Below are positions 39,001-51,600 of a DNA stretch of 64,000 nucleotides, piece after piece. The stretch is from assembly GCA_034620365.1 (NCBI GenBank), contig JAQGEQ010000192.1, positions 2,785,001 to 2,849,000 on the forward strand. Direction: 5' to 3'. The position numbers and the translations under genes are program-made. Below the pieces are notes generated by a model. That model ran no database searches, had not been told where the DNA came from, and saw nothing but the letters and a program-made list of their open reading frames with translations. Source of the DNA: Pegea sp. RAD2-039 (Eukaryota > Chordata > Thaliacea > Salpida > Salpidae). The stretch's first letter is position 1; each line of letters starts with the position of its first letter.

Positions 39001-39949
39001 TTTCACTAGAACTTTCGCCTGAATAACTCGAACCAAGATTTTCAGTTGGAGTATATTCAGAGATAGTCTTCTTCCTCCAAACATTATCTTCGGACTCTCT
39101 TAGACCAGAGGTTGGGATGAGAACTGTTAAAAAGATCATAAATCAACAAATTGTTTTTTCATTTTAAATTATTGATTAGAATATTTTCAAAATGTTTATT
39201 TTTCTTTTATATTATAGCTTCAAAATCAAAACATCAAAAGAAAAATTAGGATAGATTATTTATTATTATTCATATTTGTTTATTTATTTTAACTTCTTAT
39301 ATTTAAACAATAAGTCTATCAACTGAACAACATGAAGATATGTTGGATATAAGTCATGTAATTTCCACCTGTTTTTAACCAATTTTAAAGAAAATAATTT
39401 CATTTCAAGAAAAATTTCCGAAGAATATTTGAGTTGAGATAAACTCATCAATATTGCAGTCTAGGTTAAAAAAAAACCACGCTACGTGGCACTTAAACCA
39501 GCAAGGTTATTAAATGTCAAGTCAATTGTTGTTCATGCTTCACTGAGCTTCAGTTTAAAAGGTTACTTTCGTTCATATGAGTTTCTTTTTCTAATGTTAA
39601 ACTTTAGAACAGGAAATTACTAACATGATTTATACAAAAAATTTGAAACATTTTTTAAATGTAGAATGTTTAATGTTTATAATTACTGATTTATAGTTGT
39701 AAACCTTTTATAAACAAGCTCAGTAAGAGACAAGTCAATCAATTGTACAAAGTAACTATTAAATTAAAAAATACTTTTGTAAAAACTAACAACTGATAAA
39801 CCAATTTAAAGAATTTTAACTTATGATCAGATCTTAGATGAAATTTTGTGATAAACTTTTAACCTTAAATAAAACAAACCTGTTTCTGACGCTCCGGGAT
39901 CTGTGTCTTCCTCTCGGCTATCACTATCATCTTCTCTGTTGTTTGTCAT
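32754..39949 (-). CDS. SPNS: Spinster-family (SPNS) major facilitator transporter
   Basis: Exons in reading order: 39880-39949, 38917-39123, 37609-37814, 36849-37000, 35234-35300, 35048-35178, 34849-34998, 34671-34795, 34549-34619, 34425-34490, 34272-34370, 33890-34061, then 33733-33803 or 32754-33022. All phases match; 528 or 594 residues. Seen: an acidic N-terminus ([17 protein letters not shown]); TM1 [43 protein letters not shown]; the family hallmark [31 protein letters not shown] then [31 protein letters not shown]; and [15 protein letters not shown]. These match vertebrate SPNS1/SPNS2 closely. By family it moves lysophospholipids or sphingosine-1-phosphate across lysosomal or plasma membranes; which one cannot be told here. 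The tail choice would change the cytosolic C-terminus. Confidence 0.94.
33733..33803 (-). CDS. Alternative last exon A of SPNS (short tail)
   Basis: Follows a TTTTGTATAG acceptor in phase with the exon ending at 33890. It encodes [20 protein letters not shown] and three more residues before TGA, a short basic tail. It is the first in-phase terminal exon after the last TM exon. It competes with 32754-33022 for the same donor. Confidence 0.55.
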
Positions 39950-42900
39950 TATAATTAAAGAAAACAATTAGAAAAATAGATTTAAATAATTAGAAGAGTT
40001 TTACTAAAATATTGAATCTGTATAAAATAAAACATTATAAGTGATATAAGCTGTTTTCATGTTTATACACATTTAATTAATGCAGGTAAGAAATGAGAAG
40101 GATTAAATGGAGCAACTTTTCATAAAATATCAAAAAAGTATATATGAAATGAAAGATTATTTTTTAGAAATTTCAAATATGATAAAACATAAACAATCCT
40201 AAAAACAGAAATTCTATGATAAAGACATAAGTTTCAAAGAATTTAATGTAATAAAATAGAAAATATCAATTTAATAGACTCTTTGAAGTTGGAAGAAATA
40301 TAAACAGATTTTAATTAGGTGATGTGTTCCTTAATTTATAATTATTATAACTACATAAATTAAAGTATGTGTAAAATCAAAAGACAAAATTTTATGAATT
40401 TTACAGATAGTTTAATTTATATAAATTTAATTTACAACTGTTTATTTTCATTATATAATTATTTAAAAAATATTTAAAAATTAAGAGTTGAAAATATGTA
40501 AACATTAAATCTATAAAATGTTCCTAATGAAAACTAAATTATTTAGAATACTAGTTTGATTAAATATTTCTTTATCAATTACAACTAATTAATCAATTAA
40601 ACTCTATCAATTTTTGTATTAAATGAAAATATGTAAAATCACATTGAAAAAAGGCTCTACAAGTTCAGTTCATAAAAGTATCAATAAAATAATCAATATT
40701 CCAAACAACTATTTTTGGTATGCAATATTTTACCAAAAAAAAAAGTAAAAATCATTTTGTTAATTTAGTTATAATACATAGTTTGTACTATCAATAACTT
40801 TTGTGCTAAAAAGTCAGATAAATATTGATACAAAATATATAACAAGTAAAATTTACAATTCAAAACTATTTATTAAGAAATTAAGTTACTTTTTGAATAA
40901 CAAAATAAATGTTACTTAATTTTTTTTAATCAATTGATGAAATTATACTATTGAAATATTTTTTGTTTAAATATAGTTTACTTCTTTCAAAACTAAAAGT
41001 AATTAATACAAAATCCTAAAGAGTATTTTATAATTTCTATTATAAAAACTAGAGATATAATATAGTAATAAAAAACATTAAAAATATAAACTTAATAAAG
41101 AAATATAGACTATAAATATAAAAATTGTTTAATTTAAAGTAAAATCTATAAACTTAATGATCTAAAATAAGAAGAAATTATATTTAATTGCACTAAAAGA
41201 ACATTTAAAACTAGATGGTAATATATTTCTAGAAATTTATTAAGTAAAATTGTTGTTTTATCATTAAACTAAAAGATTTAAAAGTTTATCATATAACAAA
41301 TCTAAGTTTAATAAAATTATTTCACTAATACCATCTTTATGACTATATTTAAAAAATAATTGAAATAAACTATATCAATAAAGCAATACTGAAAATACAA
41401 TTCAAATTTTTCAAAGTCTGTTGAGCACGGCATAGAACTAAATATCATTTAAGCTGTTACGCGGATAAAGGAAAGAGACTTTTGAAATACATGTGCCGTT
41501 TTACATCGAATGATTTTAATGCCACATAGTAACATGTAGGTCACTATAGCGCATTCGTTCATGCGTTACACGCGCCATCATTCAATTGTGAAAAAAGTAG
41601 CTACGAAAAAGGTTTTTAATTATTTTTTAATATTCTAAAATAATTTGAATTTAACTTTTTTCTATGAAAATGAAGTTACTATAATAAAAAATTAAAAAGT
41701 TTTTTTTTTGAAAAATACAGCCTATGATCTTATAAATTAAAGTAGTTAGAAATACTATAATGTCAATCAACTTGGTATTTTAAAAAATATAAATGTAATA
41801 AGCAATTAAGATCTTTCAATTTTATTTGAAATCAGTCTAACATTGCCATAATTTTTTTTGGTTATTTTCAAAGTAAAAACTACTACCAAAAAACTTATTT
41901 TTTCGTTTAATTTAGATTGAAGTAAAATAATATATACCTTTTTGAACAAGCATATTACTTAATTTGTAAAACCTGTATAGTTTATAAACTTGGTAAAAAG
42001 CTGTTTCTTAGTTATTTAAGTAACTAAATGAGAGCGATTAGAAGCAATTAATCCAATAGGCTAAACGAAGTCATATTATAACTTACTTTTTAATTTCCAA
42101 AAATATAATTTTTGCATTCTAAGTATATCGGGAAACCTTTCTATTTAGAAGTAAAATAAACTTTAAAAAAGTTATTTTTGAATAGAAATATAAACATTAT
42201 TTATAGAAATCTAATAAGGAACGTCATAAACTAACAAAAGCAAATCAATTAAAGTAATTATTTTACAAAGAATAATATTCAAATAGAATATTCACAATTT
42301 TAGCATTCTTAAAATTTTATGATAATAATTTTATTTATTTCAATTATTAACTTTCTAAATTATGGTAATTTTTCATAATATATTAGTTTAATCAGTTTCA
42401 TACATGCACTTAATTCAAAAATTTATGATATGATTAAAAGATAAGTTAGTAAATAAGTCTTAGTATAAACTCAAAGACTGATTAAACACATAAACGCCTC
42501 TTTCTAATATGTAGATTTAAATCTTAAAGACAAATACCCTACACTTAAATGCTAATAATTTGCTAATCGAAAAATTATAATTTGTAAAATTCTTACTAAA
42601 TACTTAAACTTTAATAAAAAAAAGAGATGTTTTATATGTCATAAGAATATATTCAAAGCATGAAACATTTAAATTAACAATATTTTGTAACCAAATTTAA
42701 ATGTACTAAAATTCAGTTGACACAATTTTGTAAGGAGAAGAGGATATAATTGAAAGCTCACTAACAAAATATGATTTTCTGAGGTTGGAAGGTGATGATT
42801 AATTTCCTGAGACAAATTCACCGCTAAAGAAAATTATTTCGTTTTATGAAAAGGTCTTTTTCTCAATTAACATTATGTCTAAAGCTATAATTATTTATAA

Positions 42901-44812
42901 TTGTTTAAACAAAATAATCCAAATAAGCAACCTTTAATTTTATTTATTTCAATAAATGTGAAAAAGAGTACCTGAAGGTACCTTTAAATAATAACTATCA
43001 ATAAAGTTATTTTATTGTATTAGATATTTGTTATTATAATTATAAATTATTTCAAATAAATTTATCAAACTTTTTTTCACTCTTTATGAATTTTTAATGT
43101 GAAACATTACATTTTTTAATGTTTAGTTGAAAATCATTTTCAATTGAATCATTAATATTAAGACAATTATTTAAACCATTTAAAGACTCAAATGTCCTTC
43201 TTAATTAACTCATTTTGTTGTTTGCTGTATATAATTGATATTTTGTAGATTTCCTTAGATAAATTATAATAGAAAATTTGTATTCAGATTTTCATCTTTG
43301 TATCATTTCTTGAATAATTTACAACTTTTCCAAAACTTGATCTTATCAAACAAAAACTTTGGATTATTCATTTGATATTTTCAATCATTTAATCATTTAT
43401 AAATTTCTCAATATTTAAAAAGAATAAAACTTTAAACTAAGTTACATTGAAAACAAATTTTGACCTAATTAGATTTCAACTTGGATGGGTTACTATAGTT
43501 CAGTTTTTTATTCACACCACCATAGCATGCTATAAACGAAGAGGCTACGTCATTGCTATTAAACAGAGTAAACCTTTTAAAGTCTCTGCTTATTGGAATA
43601 ACAATTCATTTTTTCCTATTTAAGCAACCTTTATTTTGAGAAAGTTTATTTTTATAAAACATTTTTGTTCAATAAATAACAAACAAACCAACACTAATGA
43701 ATTTTTTAACATTTTCACTTAATTCGAATTAATTTTTACAGCGGAAATTAATTTTTATTTTGTTTATGCCAATTATATTTATGACAAATTTTGAAGGATC
43801 TTAAACACTAATCGATTTTTAATAGCAATGTTTTTAATAAAAAAAGGATTTGATAAAATGTTTATTGCTTATTAGGCTGCCTTTTCAGAAGATAGATCTT
43901 TTTGAAATTTATATTTTAAGAAGTTTTCATCAAATTATGATTTCATATATTGAATTACTACAAAGAAACGCTTTGTAAGAAGTTTAAATTTTCGAAATCT
44001 TGGAAAGAAGATACTTTTATTTGTTAATCATTAAGAATAAATATGGTTGAATGAGAACAAATAAAATCGAAAACCATGATAAACAATAAGATAAAAAATG
44101 ATTGGAAAATAAAGAAAGCAAATTTAAAGAAGATACAAAAAGATAAGGTCTGAAAAGAAATCGTTTAGTATTTGAATAAAATTAAAAATCATTTATAAAA
44201 TCTCTTTAACTAGTAGTATAAGAAGAAATTTATTTAGTGTGACAAACTCAAATTTGAGTAATACTTATTCACTTTGCTTCTGTTCAAGAAATATATTTAT
44301 AAAAGAGTTAAAGAACGAATTCAAAACCACATTTTAATCTTTTTAAAACAATTTAAGTCAAAATACAAACAAAAATGATTAAGATTACAAGATGGTTATG
44401 TGAAGATCATATTAAGATGATAATAAGTAATTATTTAATGATTTTAAGTCAATATTTAAATATTAATATTCAAAATATTGACCAAAAAGTTTTTACTGAA
44501 ATTTTTAAAATATATTTACAAGTATAAGATAAGTGTAAAAGTTAACAAAGATCGTTTGATAATTTAGTTTATTTACAAATTTGTCACAGCTTGATAGTAT
44601 AATTGCTTTTTAAATATCTCTTAAAAATCAGTATATGGATTTGATTTGTATATAAATATATCACATCGATAATAAACATTAAGAAAAACTTAATATATAT
44701 TTATATAAATATCTTTGTTTGATAATAATCTTTGCAAGCAAAAAGACAGAGACCTTACGTTCCAGTATACAGAAAAATTCTAACAAACTGACTCCATCAA
44801 AACAAGCTTGCA
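39950..44812. other. Very A+T-rich intergenic, no gene seen
   Basis: Nearly 5 kb of A/T-dominated sequence upstream of SPNS with no open frame of note. One less A+T-rich patch (about 41420-41590) contains GCACGGCATAG, ACGCGGATAAAG and CGTTACACGCGCCATC; it could be a distal promoter, an enhancer or an old repeat. A second small patch is near 43500-43560. Confidence 0.4.
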
Positions 44813-45800
44813 ATGGCGATTTCCAATCCTAAAATTTGCTCCGGTGAAGATTCGGTAATAGAATGTATTAAATGCCTCTGCTGGTTTCATCTCATTTGTG
44901 ATTATGTGAGCAAGGTAATTTATAATATATTTGAAAACAACCAGATGAAGCAAATGGAGTTTAAATGATTCTACATTAAATGTAGAGCAATTGACATAAC
45001 ATCTTTATCCTCTAATTCTGATTCAAACCTATTATCCGACATCAGCAAATTCATGACCGCTGAATCAACCAAATTCATATCTGAAATTGGAAACGAAGTT
45101 GTCAAAATCAATAAAAAATGTATAATTTGTCCAAATCAATGGATGAAATAGATGGCTCTACAAAGAAACCTGTCACATGGGCCTCGGTGGACGGTGATTC
45201 CGACAAAAATGCTAGCATGCTGCAACTTCCTGCCAAGAAGGTCACTGACACGCACAAAAAACTTTTTTTAGGCTATGAGGACAGAGAAAACAATGTCTTG
45301 ACTAATAACAAGAATAATAAAGATGATGGCAATAAATCTTTAAACAAATGTGCCTTCAAGCCTTGATTTTGTGGACGTTCCAAAGGTATCAAAGACTGTT
45401 GACATTTTTTTCAGGAAAGTTGGGACAAGCATAAGTTTATTAACTAAAGCTTGACAAGAAGTTTGAACGTATGAACTACCTTTTGTAAATAAAGTTTGAA
45501 TTAAAAAATTTAGAGCTGGTGTTTCTAACTGGATGCAGCGCCATGTAGCTAGATCTCTTTCAAACAATCAAATCTCTATTAGTCTAGCTATAAATCTCTA
45601 TCAAGTTTCTGTCAATGACAACTGATTTCAAAAAGGTTCTGGCCAAAATACTGAATTCGGAAATATTTTTTGAATACAAAGTTGAATTATTCGTTCATCA
45701 ACACCAATTTTCAAATCAATAAATTGTTATTTCCTAATTCTAAATTTTTGAAAAGCTGCTTCGATAAGGAAAGAGGAAGTACCCTTCGATCAACTAACCT
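44813..45800 (+). mobile_element. LINE ORF1 remnant with PHD-like zinc finger
   Basis: From the ATG at 44813 the frame reads MAISNPKICSG...IECIKCLCWFHLIC, then an FYIKCRA block. This spacing of Cys/His with WFH matches the PHD-like finger in ORF1 proteins of CR1/jockey-type LINEs. A polar stretch follows (SNLLSDISKFMTAESTKF). After a frameshift there is MYNLSKSMDEIDGSTKKPVT and, after another, DFVDVPKVSKTVDIFFRKVG. Multiple stops and shifts make it non-functional. No endonuclease or RT follows directly. It may belong to the same family as the RT fragments on the minus strand, but that cannot be shown here. Confidence 0.55.
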
Positions 45801-46629
45801 AACTACTTAAGTAAGTGTCTGTTTGTAATATTACTCCTGCTATGATTTGAAATGAAAAATGCTTCATAACTTTTGTGAAAAAAAAACATTTTTATAACCT
45901 TAACTATAAAAATAATTTAGAAGGTCTTGCTAATTATCAGTATCTTGATAATAAAATCAAACCTTTTTCTTTGAACACTAACTTATTTTGCATTTCGCGC
46001 ATAATGCAAGATCTTTATTTAATCTTTGGTTGGATATCAGAGTGAATTGGGATTAGAGAGATGCATCTACTCCTAGTAGCCAGTAAATTAGCTGCTTTCA
46101 CAGAATCAAAATTAATTGTAGAAAAGACTTGGAATTATTTTTTTGATGTAGTATTATTTAAAAAATCGTTTTAATAAAAAGTAATATTTACATTCAGCCT
46201 GTTAAAAATAACAAACTTTTTTAAAAATGCTTTTTACTTAAAAAGTCAAATTTTTCATTCATATTTAGTTTGAGTCAGATATACGAGTAAAGTTGAAAAT
46301 ATTCAGCTAAGGAAAAAGTTAAAAGCTTCGGTGGTAGAATAAGTCCGTGTCCAAGAAGATTTGACAAAGATGAGGATAAAAACTGGATTGCTGGGATGTC
46401 TTAGCTTCAAAGGGAGATGGATTCATAGCTGCATCCGTAGACATACGAACGTCTGAAGAAGGTTTGTGACAACCTCTTGCAGATCAACCATCAGAGAATA
46501 TTGACAAGGAAGAAGATGCAAACTGATGCCTTGTGTAATCATCACCGATCACTAGGTACCAGGGCAACCCTAACAAAATGGTCAACATTTCAAGATAATG
46601 CTTCGGTCATGACCGGACATGAACTTCGA
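45801..46629. other. Unassigned intergenic sequence
   Basis: The first part is A+T-rich. From about 46310 the base composition becomes more balanced and may be the rest of a mobile element, but no protein or repeat similarity could be placed before 46630. Confidence 0.35.
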
Positions 46630-46830
46630 TGTTGTAATCCAGAAATTATGGAGATTCAGTTGTTACTTATGCAGTAGGATTCCACTTTCCATGTCAACAG
46701 GTTTTTACAGTGGAACAGAAGGACTGATGCAGCTACATCCGGCTGACGTCGCAGGAGTTGCCAGAACGATACTGAGTACAGTGACGAGCTATTTACGAGG
46801 CTGCAACTCCGTTTTTCAATTCTCCTAGAA
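46630..46830 (-). repeat. Dispersed repeat copy C (reverse orientation)
   Basis: The reverse complement aligns with 9565-9720. Shared landmarks include GCAGCCTCGTAAA against GGAGCCTCTTAAA, TCGTCACTGTACTCAGTATCGTT against TCGCTGTACTCAAAGTCGTT, CTGCATCAGT, and GTGGAATCCTACTGCAT followed by AACTGAATCT. Only this distal module is shared; the rest of copy A is not found here. Open frames in it are incidental. Confidence 0.6.
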
Positions 46831-47235
46831 GTGTTGTTCCTTACCAGACTGACAGGGCCCTTCTACCTAGGGTTTTTTTAAAGACCTTTCTTTGTCGCTA
46901 ACATGTGTCCACCCGGGCCCAAACCCAAAATCCTGCACATCCTGGGCGAGTAAGATCACAATTTCAAGGACCGAAGATTAATAAAGAAGTTCTTATGAGC
47001 TGGGTTCTCTTCCTGGATATTCTCAGATTTGTGGTTGCTACAATTTCTAGAAAAGTTGTCTTAGAATCATCCATTTTCTGGCAAATGATACAAATGTTGT
47101 AGATGACTCTGTTGATTCAACATCTGAATTTCTGATTAAAATTTACTAAAGTCAGTAACAAAAAAGTTGAAAAAATTGCAAAAAATAAGATCTTGAATCT
47201 TTTCGAAAATTGAAAGTATAAAATTGTTTGTTTAG
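46831..47235. other. Unassigned intergenic sequence
   Basis: A moderately G+C-richer stretch (46830-47000) with no family resemblance in its 65-codon open frame, then A+T-rich sequence. Confidence 0.35.
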
Positions 47236-47430
47236 GAACTACTAAGAAATTCAACAATCACAGTAAAGTGATAAAAATCATCATTAAGAGTAAAGATCAG
47301 GAAAAGAGCGAGCAGGAGCTCTGAGACAGCGAGCAAGCTGGACCACGTGGAGTTATTCCAAATGAAAAATTTGGAGAATCAGGTAAAGAAGTTGATAAAG
47401 ACTGTTGAACTTCTTGAAGATTCGAACTAA
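47236..47430 (+). pseudogene. Possible bZIP (C/EBP-like) remnant
   Basis: After a TTTGTTTAG acceptor-like site one frame reads TTKKFNNHSKVIK, then IIKSKDQEKSEQEL and a stop. The overlapping frame then gives LDHVELFQMKNLENQVKKLI followed by KTVELLEDSN and a stop at 47428-47430. Basic residues around NN followed by Leu heptads recall a C/EBP-type bZIP, with a frame break between the halves. The resemblance is weak; it could also be a coiled coil from a retrotransposon ORF1. It ends only 36 bp from the end of the convergent Sgf11 gene. Confidence 0.25.
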
Positions 47431-47466
47431 AAAATTTGGATAAAAAGTTTCATTGAAAGAGTTGAT

Positions 47467-48674
47467 CTAGGAAGAATCGAAATCTTGTTGGGAGTTAAGC
47501 TTCCTCTTATCTTTCTTTGATCCTAATCCTTTCGTTGAGATCTTCTTTCGTTTAAAAGCGATTCTAGAATCATCACCAGCTAAAGATTCAACCTCTGATC
47601 CGATTACTGATTGACTCCAACTCTGATCTTGAAGTCCAAATGAAGATGAGATAAACTCGGCTTCTGATTGGACGCTTTCATTGCTTGAATTACTCATCGG
47701 AGTATTTGAGAGCTTTTTACTGTTGTAGTTGTGGGAAGGTTTACTAGCCGCTGGCTTTCCTGTCCGGGGAGAGCTGCCATTTGAGTTAGTGCCAGGGGTC
47801 TTCCGCTTCTTGTTTTTCCGACTCATCTCTTTTGACCAATCAGAATCATTTGCATCATCAAGATCTTCATCAACTCCAAGATGTTCGATAACTCCGCTTG
47901 TTCCCGCGCTTACCGATGCTGACAGTTTTCTATAAAAATCAAAAACATCAGACTTTCACAATGACAATCCTTTTCTCCTCACCCGCTGTTTGCAATTCGT
48001 TGTGACGCAATTCGGCTTGAATTGCGGCCCATACCCATACACTTCTCGAGATGAGGGGCAAATCTAACAGCTGCCAGGCTTCGATGGCAATTTGGACACT
48101 TGCATTCGACCTGATGACAAACAAATGATTTTAAAAGCGCTATAAGGTGTAGGTGGACTGGAATGGGAAAAGTTGAGGACAAATGGGCTAACAATATGTC
48201 AATAATTGGACCACAAGTTACTACACAAGTGGGCCACAAGTGTGTGGACAAGTGGGCCATAAGCGTGTGGACAAGTGGGCAACAGACTTAAGAATCCAAA
48301 AAGCAAACATCATAAAGCAATTTGAGTCTTAAAATAAAATAATAAATTCTTTCAAAACTTTCTGATATCTTTTGTTGATGAAGATTTGAAATCAGACTCA
48401 CCATCTTCTTTGCTCCCCCTAAAGGCTGTCCAAACACATCACATCCTCGTTCTACAACAAGTTTATAATTTTCAGTTGTATCATCATCAAGAAAGAAAGT
48501 TCCTTTCCAAATTGATCTATGAATCTAAACAAAGATCTGAGATTTGAAAAATGTGTTTCTAATTTCATAGAAATATGAATTTCTAGAAAACAATCAAAGA
48601 TTAACCTCAAAAGCTAATCCAAGAATCTCTTCATTTAATAACTCAGTAAAAAGATATTCTTTGAAATCTGCCAT
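47467..48674 (-). CDS. ATXN7L3: Sgf11/ATXN7L3, SAGA deubiquitinase-module subunit, 4 exons
   Basis: Exons in reading order: 48606-48674, 48402-48524, 47983-48110, 47467-47929; phases agree; 260 residues. Seen: an N-terminal helix [20 protein letters not shown], then [18 protein letters not shown] and [11 protein letters not shown]. The Sgf11 zinc finger follows, [20 protein letters not shown] then [20 protein letters not shown], almost identical to vertebrate ATXN7L3. The rest is an acidic patch ([13 protein letters not shown]), a basic NKKRKTPG segment and a long Ser/Asn-rich tail ending [16 protein letters not shown]. By family, the helix packs on Sus1/ENY2 and the finger docks Ubp8/USP22 on the nucleosome for H2B deubiquitination. 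The second zinc domain (SCA7) of vertebrate ATXN7L3 is absent, so its layout is closer to insect Sgf11. Confidence 0.95.
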
Positions 48675-51600
48675 CTCCAAATAAATAGTTTTATAAATTT
48701 TATCTATATACAACTAAACCTTTTGAATATAGTTATTAATTAAGTCAGATAAATTTCATAAATTAATTAACCATATTTATTATTGAATAATATATCAATG
48801 GAAATATTACAGGTTATTTTTATGAAATAAAATTAATAAGGACTCGATTAAAGTAAAAATTAATTAAATTGATATTATTTTAATGATCAGGTTTATCTTA
48901 TAACTTAACATAAGTTGGCATATAAACACTAGCTACTAATTTTGGTATTAAAATATTTATTTATAACAATAAACGTAACTGAAATATATCTTAAAAATAA
49001 ACGAATAATTTCATAATATATATTGTAGAATATATAATATATATGTAGAAGAAAATGTACAACATTTCTTCAGAAACCAATAAATCTTAAATATACCTTT
49101 TTAAATTGATTAAATATTATAATTTATTAAATTTTTAATTTATTATCTTAACAATTAAGTAAATAATTTCAAATGCAATTAATAAATATTGTTACAACAA
49201 ACTTAAACTAACAATAAACAAACAAACAATTATCAAAATATGTTTTTTTCTTAATTGTATATTTATTCAATATTTCAACATATCTTAATTATAGCAACTT
49301 TATAATGAAACGTTATTAAAAAAAGGTTTGAGAAAGAGCAAATTCAATTTACGAAAGCTAATTCAATAAAATTTACTAAAAACATAAATTAATTTAAAAT
49401 TAAAAGTAGCCTCATTTTGTATAGAAATTTGAGAGCAACTATTAAAGAAGTAAAAAAATAAGCAACAATTTTATATTACACTAAAAAGCAAAATAACAAA
49501 TTTAGAGCTTTTGAGATTTTGTTCCAACTTTTATCTATTTTCTCTAAATGAAGACTATTTTAAAATGGAAACAAACCTTTTAATAGAGTTTTGCCTTTAA
49601 AGTCTAAAAAAGTTGGAACAAAATTTTATTAGAATGGTTTTACTTGGTAAAATAGACATACAACTATAAATTAATTCTAAGTTTTCAAAAGTTCTACTTT
49701 AAAGTAATAAAACTTAAATGAGAAAGAAAATAGACATCAGTTTATAAGATAATTGAAGGAGATGCTAGGATAAGTTTTGTTGTTAATCACACTCACATTT
49801 TCACAATTGGTCAGTTAATTTTAGTGACAATCATGTTCACACAAATTCATTAACTCAAAGTCTATAATATTGTCAGTTTTTTATTAATTAACCAAAAACT
49901 ATTTTCAAATTGACTTTATGTATTAAGTCACTTGAATTGATTTCAACTTTGTTTTTTTAACAATTTTAATAATTAATAAACGACATGCTTTTGTATTAAC
50001 ATCTTAACAAAGTTAATTTTCACAGAACTTTTTTAGAAAAGACTTCATCAAAATCAAAAAAAAATTAATATGAAACTTATTCAATAAAACAGTATGGTAA
50101 AAACTCTTTTGAATTTTAAAAATTTTAATTAGTAAAATGTTTTTATAAAAAAGTAACAAATTACAATAAGATAAATGTAGAGAAAAATGTGGAGATTTTG
50201 TAATTAAGATATGCATTCAGATAAATTGAATCTTTAATTTTCACTGTTAATATTATGTATTTTCATTCTTTTGTAAAGTTTGTTTTTAAAATAGTCGATG
50301 TAGCAAAAACTATGATTCATGCCAAAATGTTGTCCAACTTAAACCAGTTAATGAGAAAATTTTGGGAGAAGTAATTAGCTGAAATGTTTACAAAAATTTG
50401 GAATGTAGACGAAGACTTATGAGATAGTGAAAATCATTTTAACAGAGTTATATTAACTTGGTTTTTCAGAGACATTTTGTCTTTTATCAAAAAAAATTTA
50501 ACAAATATTTAATTCAACTAGAATAAAATTGCTGATAGCTAAATTGAACAATTTAAAACAACTTATAGTTAATTACTTTTTTTAGATAGGCAATATTATT
50601 ATTAATTTTAAAGGTTTAATAGGTGATCATAATTTTGTGACGTATTTATTCTAGTAATAATAGTTTTTCAGGAAAAATTTTTAAGTATAAAATTAAGTTT
50701 AAAAATTGTTTAAGTATATATTATCACAATTTCTATTTTTTAGTAAACTGCCTTTTTCCTATTGTCGACGATCTTTTTTTGTTTTTTGTGTCTTTTAACT
50801 GAATAAGGTTGTAAATTAATATTGTTATACTTATCAAAAATGTAACTTTTTAAAATGCAAGCTTAAAGTAAAAGATTACGTGACTTGCTTTTAACGGTAC
50901 TTACATTTCATAGCATAATTAATAATTGTTTGTAATTATTTATTTATGATAAATTTATGATATGTTCTTATGATAATACTGAAGGAAGTTTTTTATTTGT
51001 AGTAGTTTATACTTGTAAACTCAATATTACTTCATTTTCAATAAATTAATTCCAACAATCTCTGTTGAAAAGTAGCTTTTACAACTCCAATATTACATAA
51101 TGCACTGATAAGTATTTACAAGATAGAACTACAACTTTCTATTATCATTCCTTATTATTATTGATTAAAAGTGTGTTGATAAATATTTAAACTTCAAACA
51201 TAGAATAAGTTTCTCACAATGAAGAATATACAAAAATTATTCATAACCAGAGTAAGTATTCATGCTATCATTGAATTTTACAATCTAAATTTTGCTTTTA
51301 AAACTAAATTAACTGTAAGCTAATCGTAGTTGTAGCTGCATTTTTTAAATCACCTTAATTAAAAGATGTCAAGACATTATTGAAGATCATTTCAAGAAAG
51401 AGCTTTCTAGTCATCTACAATATATACAATAATCAAACCTTAACGTAAAAGATCTCTATTTTGATATTATGGTATTATTTATATAAGCATTCATTTAGTT
51501 TTGATCAAAACCTTTTCAGGTAGAATTTAGAAAAATTGTAAACTTAATATTTTATGATCATAAGATATTTAATTTTCTATGAAAGATAGTACTTTATATA

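Noticed and set aside
45340..45567. 75-codon minus-strand open frame
   Set aside because: Antisense to the LINE ORF1 remnant read on the plus strand, with no family match.
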